From positions 1-6,934 of the forward strand of contig JAUYLR010000110.1 of assembly GCA_030698935.1 (NCBI GenBank): a DNA stretch of 6,934 nt. The letters run 5' to 3'. Each line of letters starts with the position of its first letter. Within the stretch, counting starts at the first letter, position 1. Under the pieces are notes generated by a model, which was given only the letters and a program-made list of their open reading frames with translations, was not told the DNA's origin and did no database searches. Positions 1-5,616 of this stretch are shown in pieces. The position numbers were made by a program, and so were the translations under genes. The stretch comes from a bacterium. GTDB lineage: Bacteria; Patescibacteriota; Minisyncoccia; Phycocordibacterales; UBA2100.

Positions 1-2
1 TT

Positions 3-68
3 GAGTTTTTGCGAGAGGGCGCGGTTGCCTTTGTTGATATTGATACTCACGATATATATCGGAACTGA
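3..68 (+). CDS. Possible 3' end of an upstream gene (partial)
   Basis: The third forward frame is open from the window edge to a TGA at 66-68 and reads as a soluble, charged peptide ending in VDIDTHDIYRN. It could be the C-terminus of a gene that begins outside the window. No motif is recognisable, and about 21 codons are too few to prove coding. The first frame is also open, to a TAG at 127-129, with a hydrophobic stretch; it would run through the presumed promoter of the next gene, so it is less attractive. I cannot name a function. Confidence 0.25.
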   Translation, partial: EFLREGAVAFVDIDTHDIYRN

Positions 69-118
69 ATTGAGATGGCGGGGTGTGGATTCGGTGTTGC
101 GCTGTTTTGCGCGCGTGC

Positions 119-124
119 GACAAT
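119..124 (+). promoter_or_regulatory. Weak -10-like box before the PG-binding protein gene
   Basis: GACAAT matches the TATAAT consensus at four of six positions and lies 6 nt before the ATG at 131. This is the same geometry as the clearer TATACT boxes elsewhere in the window. A TTGCGC at 97-102 is a very loose -35 candidate. No Shine-Dalgarno sequence precedes the ATG, so a leaderless transcript is plausible but inferred. Confidence 0.35.
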
Positions 125-130
125 ACTAGT

Positions 131-844
131 ATGCATATCAGGCTCCTATCGGCCACGACTCTCCTTATTTTCGGCTTGCCGCTTTTCGCGAGCGCAGCCA
201 CTGCCGCAGAGCTGCAACAGCAGGTGCAGGGTCTTCAGGACAAGGTCACCCAGCTGCAGCAAGCAAAATCAGCCTCTGCCGCGTGCCCAACGCCGGGGAA
301 GACGATGAAAAAAGGGTCAACAGGGATTGACGTAACGCGACTTCAGCAGTTCTTGGCGCAGGATAAAACTGTTTATCCAGAAGGAACAATAACGGGGACA
401 TATGGTCCGCTCACGGAGAAAGCGGTACAAAGATTCCAGACCAAGAAAGGCATCGTTTCTTCGGGGACACCCGAGACGACTGGGTATGGTGCCGTCGGTG
501 CGCGCACGGCGGCGGCAATTGCCGCCAGTTGTTCCGGATCTTCCGCCGGCACGACCACACTCAAAAATCCGGTCGGCGGGCTCATCGCCGTCGCGCCTTA
601 TGCAGGCGGTTCCTCGCGCGGGATTTCGGTACAAGTGACGGTGAATGCGGCAAATTCCTGCGCCGCCGCCACATACCTTCTGGATTACGGAGATAGCTCA
701 AGAATACCGCCGATTGTTGTGCCGGCAGGCGCCTGTAAGTCGGCGACAAGCGTAACTAACCACACATACCAGTTGCCCGGCACGTATCAGGTGACTTTGA
801 GCACGGGGGCACACAAGGTATCCGTCGCGGTGGCGGTAAATTAA
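131..844 (+). CDS. Secreted PG_binding_1 and PKD-like domain protein
   Basis: This 237-residue protein probably binds peptidoglycan at the cell surface. Residues 1-25 are a clear signal peptide: MHIRLL, a hydrophobic core, then AXA-type cleavage sites around residues 20-25. A Gln-rich, probably coiled-coil stretch follows (about 27-46). Residues 57-134 form a peptidoglycan-binding domain of the PG_binding_1 type, with LQQFLAQD, VTGxYGPLT-like and AVQRFQTKKGIVSSG segments and a closing VGARTAAAI. This version, with a long loop before the last helix, is common in Parcubacteria. A Ser/Gly/Thr linker leads to a PKD-like beta domain (about 165-237) with LDYGDSS and NHTYQLPGTYQVTL. No catalytic domain is visible, so it is a binder or scaffold rather than a hydrolase. 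An in-frame ATG at 83 would place 16 extra residues before the signal peptide, so 131 is preferred. It converges on recG across an intergenic hairpin. Confidence 0.85.
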   Translation: MHIRLLSATTLLIFGLPLFASAATAAELQQQVQGLQDKVTQLQQAKSASAACPTPGKTMKKGSTGIDVTRLQQFLAQDKTVYPEGTITGTYGPLTEKAVQRFQTKKGIVSSGTPETTGYGAVGARTAAAIAASCSGSSAGTTTLKNPVGGLIAVAPYAGGSSRGISVQVTVNAANSCAAATYLLDYGDSSRIPPIVVPAGACKSATSVTNHTYQLPGTYQVTLSTGAHKVSVAVAVN

Positions 845-855
845 TTCCAAATCAA

Positions 856-899
856 TTCCCGAGGAGACACCTTCCAGTGCTAAGGAGTCACCTCGGGAA
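856..899. terminator. Hairpin between convergent genes
   Basis: TTCCCGAGG (856-864) pairs with CCTCGGGAA (891-899). Inside, GAC pairs with GTC and CCTT with AAGG, each step separated by a single mismatch, which leaves an 8-nt loop. It fills the 60-bp gap between two genes that end toward each other, so it could stop transcription on both strands. There is no good T-run on either side, so it may instead protect 3' ends or be a repeat copy. Confidence 0.5.
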
Positions 900-904
900 C
901 TTAC

Positions 905-3073
905 TCACTCGGAATGCATAGCGCCCGAAACGCTCGCCGCGCGCGCGGCGAGTTCTTGATACCTGCGAAGCGCCGGGTCTTCACGGACGAGCGCAAAAGC
1001 TTCCTCGCGGGCGGCTTGGATAAGACGCGGGTTCTTGAGCGCCTCCATGCCGATGTCCGAGATGCCCCATTGGCGCCGGCCGAGCAAATCTCCCGCGCCG
1101 CGCGTTTCCAAATCTGCTTCGGCGAGCTTGAATCCGTCACTGCTTTTTTCCAGTGCTCTCAAGCGCTTTGAAGAAACCTGGCCAAAAGTTTCTGGCAGAA
1201 GAAAACAATGAGGAGGATGCGAGGAGCGCATGATGCGTCCGCGAAGCTGGTGAAGTTGTGCAAGCCCAAATCTCTCTGCTCCCTCAATCATCATGACAGT
1301 CGCGTTCGGGACATTCAAGCCGACTTCCACGACGGACGTCGCGACAAGCACCTGTATTTTACCGGCGGCAAATTCCTGCATGCAATGGTCCTTCTCTTTC
1401 TGTGCCATGGCTCCGTGGAGTAGCCCGACTTTGAATTCAGGAAAGACATCCTTTTGCAAATGTTTCGCTTCCGCTTTTGCGGACTTTGCCTGCAGAGCGT
1501 TCATTTTTTCGGGGTCCGGTTCCTCAATGCGTGGGCAGACGACAAATGCTTGCCGTCCCTCTCTAAGCTCGCGCCGTACGCTTTCATATGCTCCGGCGCG
1601 GTCTTCCTTTTTAATTATTCTCGTAGTCACCTTCGCGCGTCCCGGTGGGAGTTCATCCAGCACGGAAATATCCAAGTCGCCGTAGAGTGTGAGCGCGAGC
1701 GTGCGCGGAATGGGCGTAGCCGTCATACTCAAAAAGTGAGGGGCGTAAGAACTTTTCTTCGTGAGAGCGCGTCTCTGTTTTGTACCGAACTTATGCTGTT
1801 CGTCAACGATTGCGAGGGCAAGATTCCGGAACTTGACTGATTTCTGGATAAGCGCGTGCGTACCCACCACCATGGCTATTTCGCCGTTCTCCACCCACTT
1901 CAATAACTGCACCCGTGAAATGGCGGTTGGTTTCCCGCGGGAAACCTTGGAGGGGAACTTCCAACAACCGCTGCCCGTGATAAGGGCGATGTTGATAGGT
2001 AAGTGCCTAAAGTATTCAATGAAAGATTGAAAGTGTTGCGTTGCGAGGATTTCCGTAGGCGCCATATACGCCACCTGCAAAGTGCCGGATGTGCGCCCCG
2101 TCGGACGGCTGTGCACGACTGTGTAGGCAGCCGCGGCAGCCACCAGTGTCTTTCCGGAACCGACATCGCCCTCCAGAAGCCGCGCCATCGGATGCGAGCC
2201 CGAGAAATCTTTGAGTATATCGACGATGGCGCAGCTCTGTGCCCGTGTCGGCGGAAAATTAATTGATGCCAGAAATTTCTCCGCATGCGTCTCCCCGTTG
2301 CTTATCAAAAACGGCGCTTGCGCATCATTGAGCGCGCGCTCCTGTGCGCGAGCGGTCTGCATGATGAATATTTCCTCAAATGCAAACCGTTTACGGGCGG
2401 CTTCGGCGTGCTCATTCTTTTCCGGAGCATGAGTCCAGACGAGAGCGGTCCATACATCGGGCAGATGATATTTCTTGCGTATGTCTTCCGGTATCGGGTC
2501 GGCAATTTCTTTATGCGCGCCGTCTTCCAAAATACGTTTTATTGCGTGGTAGAACCAGAGACTTGTTACACCTCGGCTTTCCGGATAGACGGGGAGAACA
2601 GAGCTTCTAGCGTCTAGCTTCTGGCTTCTAGCTTCTTCAACAAACAATCCGTTGGGAACGCTTCCTCTCGGAACAACTTCAAATTCAGGATTTGCGATGT
2701 ACGGACTCTTTCCGCTACCGCCCACGGTCCCCGCCAGCCTCACAAAACTTCCCTCGGAAACATACGATGCGATGTACGGCTGGTTGAACCACATGCATTT
2801 GACGCGGCCGGTTGCATCCTCAAACCAGCCCTCCGTCACCGCGCGCCGGCTTTTCCAAAGTTTTTTCGCCTTCAATTTTGAAAGCGTGCCGTAAAGGGTG
2901 ACTTTTGTACCGGGCACCAATTCCCGCGCGCTTGCATCGGAACCCTGCGCCTCGTATCTCGCGGGGAAGTGGTAGAGGAGGTCGCGAATGGTGATGAGTC
3001 CCAGTTTCCGGAGCGCAGCCGTCTGTACCGGCGTGAGCCGGAAATGCCTGGCAATAAGGTCATTTTCCCGCAT
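905..3073 (-). CDS. recG: ATP-dependent DNA helicase RecG
   Basis: This 722-residue superfamily 2 helicase remodels stalled replication forks and Holliday junctions in the cytoplasm. The N-terminal wedge/OB-fold region spans about 50-135. The motor follows, with Walker A GDVGSGKT (302-309), APTEILA (338-344), VVGTHALIQ (402-410), Walker B box DEQH (424-427) with FGTKQR, motif III TATPIPRTLAL (451-461), HGAMAQKEKD (553-562), ATSVVEVGLNVP (578-589) and motif VI QLHQLRGRIMR (606-616). The C-terminal DLETRGAGDLLGRRQWG (654-670) matches the RecG TRG region. Motif VI normally reads GRVGR; here the second Gly is Met615. The length is slightly above the E. coli protein (693). An extra stretch around residues 140-158, partly encoded by a 7-bp repeat tract, and a longer loop near 368-390 contribute. 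The ATG at 3073 sits 7 nt after a TATACT box, with no Shine-Dalgarno sequence. The gene is divergent from the small acidic ORF. Confidence 0.96.
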   Translation of the reverse strand: MRENDLIARHFRLTPVQTAALRKLGLITIRDLLYHFPARYEAQGSDASARELVPGTKVTLYGTLSKLKAKKLWKSRRAVTEGWFEDATGRVKCMWFNQPYIASYVSEGSFVRLAGTVGGSGKSPYIANPEFEVVPRGSVPNGLFVEEARSQKLDARSSVLPVYPESRGVTSLWFYHAIKRILEDGAHKEIADPIPEDIRKKYHLPDVWTALVWTHAPEKNEHAEAARKRFAFEEIFIMQTARAQERALNDAQAPFLISNGETHAEKFLASINFPPTRAQSCAIVDILKDFSGSHPMARLLEGDVGSGKTLVAAAAAYTVVHSRPTGRTSGTLQVAYMAPTEILATQHFQSFIEYFRHLPINIALITGSGCWKFPSKVSRGKPTAISRVQLLKWVENGEIAMVVGTHALIQKSVKFRNLALAIVDEQHKFGTKQRRALTKKSSYAPHFLSMTATPIPRTLALTLYGDLDISVLDELPPGRAKVTTRIIKKEDRAGAYESVRRELREGRQAFVVCPRIEEPDPEKMNALQAKSAKAEAKHLQKDVFPEFKVGLLHGAMAQKEKDHCMQEFAAGKIQVLVATSVVEVGLNVPNATVMMIEGAERFGLAQLHQLRGRIMRSSHPPHCFLLPETFGQVSSKRLRALEKSSDGFKLAEADLETRGAGDLLGRRQWGISDIGMEALKNPRLIQAAREEAFALVREDPALRRYQELAARAASVSGAMHSE
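2602..2636. repeat. Heptamer tandem repeat inside recG (5 units)
   Basis: Five consecutive 7-bp units of the form AGCTTCT lie here on the plus strand. Three are identical and two have one change each (AGCGTCT, GGCTTCT). On the coding strand the unit is AGAAGCT, or GAAGCTA when rotated. The 35 nt encode residues about 147-158 of RecG (EARSQKLDARSS), just after the wedge domain and before the conserved PVYP segment. The reading frame stays open although 35 is not a multiple of three. The rotated unit GAAGCTA is also the first unit of the tract before the holin-family gene. Confidence 0.85.
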
Positions 3074-3080
3074 GCAATCC

Positions 3081-3086
3081 AGTATA
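3081..3086 (-). promoter_or_regulatory. -10 box (TATACT) of recG, leaderless geometry
   Basis: On the minus strand TATACT is followed by 7 nt (GGATTGC) and then the recG ATG. With the usual -10 to start-site distance, transcription would begin at or next to the start codon. No recognisable -35 lies at the right spacing. A 14-bp palindrome occupies the upstream region instead. Confidence 0.65.
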
Positions 3087-3094
3087 CAGAGTTA

Positions 3095-3108
3095 TGCACA
3101 GCTGTGCA
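3095..3108. promoter_or_regulatory. 14-bp perfect palindrome in the recG promoter region
   Basis: TGCACAGCTGTGCA is a perfect palindrome that starts 8 bp upstream of the recG -10 box and covers the expected -35 zone. Its position in a 110-bp divergent intergenic region fits an operator for a dimeric regulator. No regulator is identifiable from this window. A chance occurrence or a restriction/modification target cannot be excluded. Confidence 0.4.
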
Positions 3109-3171
3109 GGTTGCAATCTTGCGCATGCCGTTACACATGGGTAGTATTGGCGTGTTAAGAGTCGGGAAGCG

Positions 3172-3177
3172 CATATT
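3172..3177 (+). promoter_or_regulatory. Weak -10-like box before the acidic ORF
   Basis: CATATT lies 6 nt before the ATG at 3184. The overlapping TATTTT at 3174-3179 is an alternative 4 nt before it. The position matches the other start-proximal boxes in the window, but the hexamer is poor and there is no clear -35. Confidence 0.3.
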
Positions 3178-3183
3178 TTAAGT

Positions 3184-3330
3184 ATGATTTACAGAGATAA
3201 AGACGAATACGAGGAGAAAGAAGCGGGTTTGCCGGAGGAGGCGGTTCATGAGTTGTTGGATGGAGACGAGGACGAGGATGAGAAAGTAGATGTGCCGCCG
3301 GAGCCGGAGGAGGAGGAGAAGTGGGAATAA
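3184..3330 (+). CDS. Small highly acidic hypothetical protein
   Basis: This 48-residue ORF has 23 Asp/Glu and only five Arg/Lys. It opens with MIYRDKDEYEEKEAGLPEEA, has a middle run DGDEDEDE, and ends in a Pro/Glu tail, PPEPEEEEKWE. I recognise no domain, signal peptide or membrane segment; much of it should be disordered. Support for it being real: it has its own upstream region, it is followed 10 nt later by a strong terminator-like hairpin, and its opening segment with LPEEA resembles short acidic proteins I associate with Parcubacteria (recollection, not checked). It is divergent from recG. It could act as a charged partner of a basic protein or nucleic-acid-binding protein, but that is speculation. 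No Shine-Dalgarno sequence precedes the ATG. Confidence 0.65.
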   Translation: MIYRDKDEYEEKEAGLPEEAVHELLDGDEDEDEKVDVPPEPEEEEKWE

Positions 3331-3339
3331 GGGGGGCGA

Positions 3340-3405
3340 AGAAAAGGCCTGCTTGTTTTAGACGGAGCCCAAACCCGTACCGTCTAAAACAAGCAGGCCT
3401 TTTCT
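3340..3405. terminator. 26-bp perfect-stem hairpin, probable bidirectional terminator
   Basis: The arms at 3340-3365 and 3380-3405 are perfectly complementary over 26 bp, with a 14-nt loop (AGCCCAAACCCGTA). The outer stem is AGAAAAGGCCTGC paired with GCAGGCCTTTTCT, so each strand ends the hairpin in a T-rich run, which suits an intrinsic terminator. It begins 10 nt after the stop codon of the acidic ORF. The stem is much longer than a terminator needs, so it may also be a small inverted-repeat element. Confidence 0.75.
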
Positions 3406-3449
3406 CTTTAGTTGGTAAATGCTGACAATCCTGGCGGTTTTCTTGTCTA

Positions 3450-3458
3450 TGTTATAGT
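3450..3458 (+). promoter_or_regulatory. Extended -10 promoter upstream of the holin-family gene
   Basis: TGTTATAGT is a good extended -10 motif (TG, one base, then TATAGT, five of six to consensus). Transcription would start near 3465 and give a leader of about 63 nt that holds the whole heptamer tract. A second candidate box, TATAAC at 3512-3517, lies 10 nt before the ATG, inside the tract. Either or both could be used. Confidence 0.45.
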
Positions 3459-3478
3459 ATAGAAGTACCCTGGGATTT

Positions 3479-3527
3479 GAAGCTAGCACCTAAAACCTAG
3501 AACCTAATCCATATAACCTATTCCAAT
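3479..3527 (+). repeat. Heptamer repeat tract ending at a start codon (7 units)
   Basis: Seven 7-bp units in register fill the 49 nt directly before the ATG at 3528. Most fit NNNCCTA, for example GCACCTA, AAACCTA, GAACCTA and TAACCTA; the first is GAAGCTA. The fifth unit deviates (ATCCATA) and, with its neighbour, creates TATAAC, a -10-like box 10 nt before the start codon. The tract has no purine-rich Shine-Dalgarno sequence. Confidence 0.8.
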
Positions 3528-3863
3528 ATGCACACAGTCCTTAAATACCTCGGAACGGTTGCCGCAGTCGCATTGACGGTGAATCTTGTGCCGGGCGTTA
3601 CTCACACCGGCGGATGGACGACGATACTTCTCGTTGCGGTCGTGTGGTCTGTCATTACTCTCATCATCAGGCCGGTACTCTCCATTCTCACTCTCCCAAT
3701 CACCATTATCACATTCGGATTATTCTCGCTCGTCTTGAACGCGTTCCTTTTTTATGCCATGTCGTGGGTAGTCCAAGGGTTTGAAGTCGCCGGCTTCTTG
3801 TCCGCGCTCTTAGGCGCAATAGTGCTTTCACTACTCACATGGATGATAGATAAGATATTGTAG
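3528..3863 (+). CDS. Small membrane protein, Phage_holin_4_2 (YvlD-like) family
   Basis: This 111-residue integral membrane protein has about four hydrophobic segments: roughly residues 5-22, 29-47, 52-80 and 87-110. Hallmarks of the family are IIRPVLSILTLPITIITFGLF (about 46-66, split here only by description), the following LVLNAFLFY, and the GFEVAGFLSALLGAIVLS pattern near the end. Despite the family name it is found in many bacterial chromosomes, and no lysis role should be assumed. The function of the stand-alone protein is not established; an envelope-related role is a guess. The stop codon at 3861-3863 lies only 18 bp from the stop of the convergent alr gene, with no terminator between them, so read-through antisense RNA into alr is possible. 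Confidence 0.85.
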   Translation: MHTVLKYLGTVAAVALTVNLVPGVTHTGGWTTILLVAVVWSVITLIIRPVLSILTLPITIITFGLFSLVLNAFLFYAMSWVVQGFEVAGFLSALLGAIVLSLLTWMIDKIL

Positions 3864-3881
3864 GAGCTCTGGAATCAAATC

Positions 3882-5117
3882 CTAGATAAGAATTCGTTTC
3901 ATCAGCGGATTGAGGCGCGTGACGATTTCGTAGTTAATCGTGCCGCATATACGGGCAATATCATCTGCAGACACTTCCCGTTTCCCGCTCTTACCGATAA
4001 GGATTACCTCATCACCGACCTTCACGTTCTTTACATCGGTGACGTCTACGCTTGTCATATCCATAGAAACTCTGCCGAGAACCTTTGCCTCGTGGCCGTT
4101 AATTAAGACTGTACCGGTGCTGGAAAGTAACCGCGGATACCCGTGCCAGTAGCCGATGGGTAATACGGCCACCTTTGAGTCCCGATTGAGTCCTTCGGTC
4201 AAGTCGTACCCTATGCGGGCACCCTTAGGCAGCTGTTTAATTTGCCCGACAATCGTTTTCCACGTAAGAACCGGCACAAGGTTAACCTTCGTCCGGAATG
4301 CGTCGCGCACTTCTTTGGAGGGCCAAAGCCCCTGCAAACCGATGCCGACTCTGACCAAGTCAAAATGGCTTTGGGGAAATAAAATCGTACCGGATGTCGC
4401 CGCCGCATGTTTGAGGGGAATCTTCAACCCCGCTGCTTCAAAAAGGCCGACAGCTTTCTTAAATTCTGCAATCTGGTCTTGGGTCGCCCGAGGGAAAGTC
4501 GGATTTTTTCCGGATGAGAAATGCGTATAAACGCCCTCAAGCTCTACCGGCAGTTTCCCGGACTTCAGCATTGCGATAACCGCGGGAATTTCGGAGACAA
4601 AAAACCCCTGACGGTGCATTCCCGTATCAATCTTCAGATGGATTTTCAGTTTGCCGGCGCCCTTCTTAATAGTCTTAAGATTCTGAAGGCCGGCGAAATC
4701 GGCGACCGTTAAAGAAATATTATTTTTTATTGCGTTCTCTACTCTCGCCTGCAGTGTGTAGCCCAATACCAAAATCGGTTTTTTCAAACCCGCCTTCCGT
4801 AAACTATTGGCTTCCACAACCGAATCAACACCGAGCCAATCAACCCCCAGATGTTCCACCGCGCGGGAAAAATCAACCAGGCTGTGACCATAGGCGTTTG
4901 ATTTGACGACCGACATCAAGAGGCACTTAGGGCCGTCTACAGGCGAATCAGCAGATTTCGTGGCTCGGCCTGCCGACACCAATCTTGTCGGCCCGACTAA
5001 GCGCCGGAACTCGCGGTAGTTGTTCTTAAGCGCCTTTGTATCTATCTCAACCCACGTTCGTAGACTTTGTTTCGGGACTCTGTTGGCTTTCATAATTTCA
5101 GGTCGTTTTGCGGGCAT
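3882..5117 (-). CDS. alr: Alanine racemase
   Basis: This 411-residue PLP enzyme interconverts L- and D-alanine and supplies D-Ala for peptidoglycan. The fold-type III barrel begins at RTWVEIDTKALKNNY (20-34). The PLP lysine is K72 in SVVKSNAYGH. R169 in DTGMHRQGF and R256 in VRVGIGL match conserved active-site arginines. Y304 in RIGYDLTEGL is the expected catalytic tyrosine. PIGYWHGYPRLLS (320-332), GRVSMDMTSVDVT (348-360) and INYEIVTRLNP (394-404) complete the C-terminal domain. K72 lies unusually far along the chain (family members have it near 34-39) because of about 18 extra N-terminal residues and an inserted stretch at about 43-63. An upstream in-frame start at 5186 is possible, but the ATG at 5117 follows a TATACT box by 8 nt and leaves a normal N-terminus. 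All key residues are present, so activity is likely. Confidence 0.95.
   Translation of the reverse strand: MPAKRPEIMKANRVPKQSLRTWVEIDTKALKNNYREFRRLVGPTRLVSAGRATKSADSPVDGPKCLLMSVVKSNAYGHSLVDFSRAVEHLGVDWLGVDSVVEANSLRKAGLKKPILVLGYTLQARVENAIKNNISLTVADFAGLQNLKTIKKGAGKLKIHLKIDTGMHRQGFFVSEIPAVIAMLKSGKLPVELEGVYTHFSSGKNPTFPRATQDQIAEFKKAVGLFEAAGLKIPLKHAAATSGTILFPQSHFDLVRVGIGLQGLWPSKEVRDAFRTKVNLVPVLTWKTIVGQIKQLPKGARIGYDLTEGLNRDSKVAVLPIGYWHGYPRLLSSTGTVLINGHEAKVLGRVSMDMTSVDVTDVKNVKVGDEVILIGKSGKREVSADDIARICGTINYEIVTRLNPLMKRILI
4926..5001. repeat. Palindrome-rich in-frame insertion in alr
   Basis: This segment encodes about 21 residues (43-63) that ordinary alanine racemases lack between the first strand/helix and the PLP-lysine motif. 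It holds nested inverted repeats. CTTA plus GGGCCG (4926-4935) pairs with CGGCCC and TAAG (4989-5001) across a 3-nt bulge. CAGGC (4940-4944) pairs with GCCTG (4968-4972). GAATC faces GATTTC around AGCA (4945-4959). GCCGACA (4972-4978) pairs with TGTCGGC (4986-4992). The coding strand carries CCACGAAATCTGCTGATTCG, which closely resembles the hairpin upstream of msrA. Confidence 0.6.
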
Positions 5118-5125
5118 TTTGTCCC

Positions 5126-5131
5126 AGTATA
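5126..5131 (-). promoter_or_regulatory. -10 box (TATACT) of alr, leaderless geometry
   Basis: On the minus strand TATACT is followed by GGGACAAA (8 nt) and then the ATG at 5117. A second TATACT lies at 5150-5155 on the same strand and would give a leader of about 25-30 nt. The proximal box matches the geometry seen before recG, SemiSWEET and msrB and supports choosing the 5117 start. Confidence 0.6.
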
Positions 5132-5251
5132 CACATTCCGCGGCCTTGCAGTATATACCCCGCGAGACAAGCTCACTGAACGTCAATTACAAGTGTCTGT
5201 CTATCAAAGAGTTGGTAACTGTACAAAATCAAGGACTCTTATCTCATGGGG

Positions 5252-5257
5252 TATACT
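5252..5257 (+). promoter_or_regulatory. -10 box (TATACT) of the SemiSWEET gene, leaderless geometry
   Basis: TATACT is followed by TTCGGC (6 nt) and then the ATG at 5264, so transcription would start at the start codon. There is no Shine-Dalgarno sequence and no convincing -35. It shares the 146-bp divergent region with the alr promoter. Confidence 0.6.
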
Positions 5258-5263
5258 TTCGGC

Positions 5264-5527
5264 ATGCTCACCACCATTTTCGGCACCTTGGCTGCCACCA
5301 CGGGTACGTGCCTGATGCTGCCCCAGCTCTACAAGACGTATAAGACAAGGAGCGTCAAGGATGTTTCGTGGGGAATGCTCATAGTCTATTTTTTTAACGG
5401 CATTTTCTGGCTTGTCTATGGACTGCTTCTCGGCGCAACTCCCATAATCCTAACCAACTCAATAGCGCTGGTGATAAGCGTCGCGCAGATTATTTTGCAG
5501 GTGAAGTATTCAAGAGACCAAACGTAG
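5264..5527 (+). CDS. SemiSWEET family sugar transporter (PQ-loop)
   Basis: This 87-residue protein has three predicted membrane segments (about 3-20, 36-56 and 61-80) and the PQ-loop signature LPQLYKTYKTRSVKDVSW (19-36). Asn65 in LTNSIAL lies in the third helix, where SemiSWEETs have a conserved substrate-pocket Asn. SemiSWEETs work as homodimers and let small sugars cross the membrane by alternating access; the substrate cannot be read from the sequence. For an organism with few biosynthetic genes it would be a passive route for sugar exchange. The ATG at 5246 in the same frame is upstream of the -10 box and is rejected as start. Its stop codon is followed by a 128-nt gap to msrA that contains a hairpin. 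Confidence 0.88.
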   Translation: MLTTIFGTLAATTGTCLMLPQLYKTYKTRSVKDVSWGMLIVYFFNGIFWLVYGLLLGATPIILTNSIALVISVAQIILQVKYSRDQT

Positions 5528-5568
5528 TATGAACATACAAAACGGAACTGCGATTTTCGGCGGAGGCT

Positions 5569-5605
5569 CCCCAGTACCACAAATCCTGCGGATTTGCCTA
5601 CGGGG
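5569..5605. repeat. Intergenic hairpin between the SemiSWEET gene and msrA
   Basis: CCCC (5569-5572) and GTA (5574-5576) pair with TAC (5599-5601) and GGGG (5602-5605). Inside, CAAATCC (5580-5586) pairs with GGATTTG (5590-5596) around the loop TGC. This gives 14 bp with a small internal loop. The core CCACAAATCCTGCGGATTTG matches most positions of the core in the alr insertion (20 of 24 aligned columns with two gaps, counted by eye). No T-run follows, so it is more likely a repeat copy or RNA structure than a plain terminator. Confidence 0.6.
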
Positions 5606-5616
5606 CAGGGTTTCTT

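Noticed and set aside
83..130. Upstream start for the PG-binding protein gene
   Set aside because: It puts 16 residues before a textbook signal peptide and lies upstream of the presumed -10 box; the ATG at 131 fits better.
905..907. Alternative genetic code with UGA as an amino acid
   Set aside because: recG ends at TGA in the expected place for the family, and no internal TGA is needed in any gene here.
1208..2894. Several plus-strand ORFs of 70-130 codons opposite recG
   Set aside because: They lack recognisable motifs and lie antisense to a gene with a full set of helicase motifs; they are shadow frames.
3353..3392. GTTTTAGA-like sequence that recalls a type II CRISPR repeat
   Set aside because: It is a single copy and part of a perfect hairpin, with no second repeat, spacer or cas gene nearby.
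3528..3863. Prophage remnant suggested by the holin family name
   Set aside because: This family is common as a chromosomal membrane protein, and no other phage gene is present.
5118..5186. Longer alanine racemase from the start at 5186
   Set aside because: The extra 23 residues have no family counterpart and cross a TATACT box at 5126-5131.
5246..5263. Upstream start for the SemiSWEET gene
   Set aside because: The added residues are encoded by the TATACT promoter box itself, and the first helix begins at 5264.
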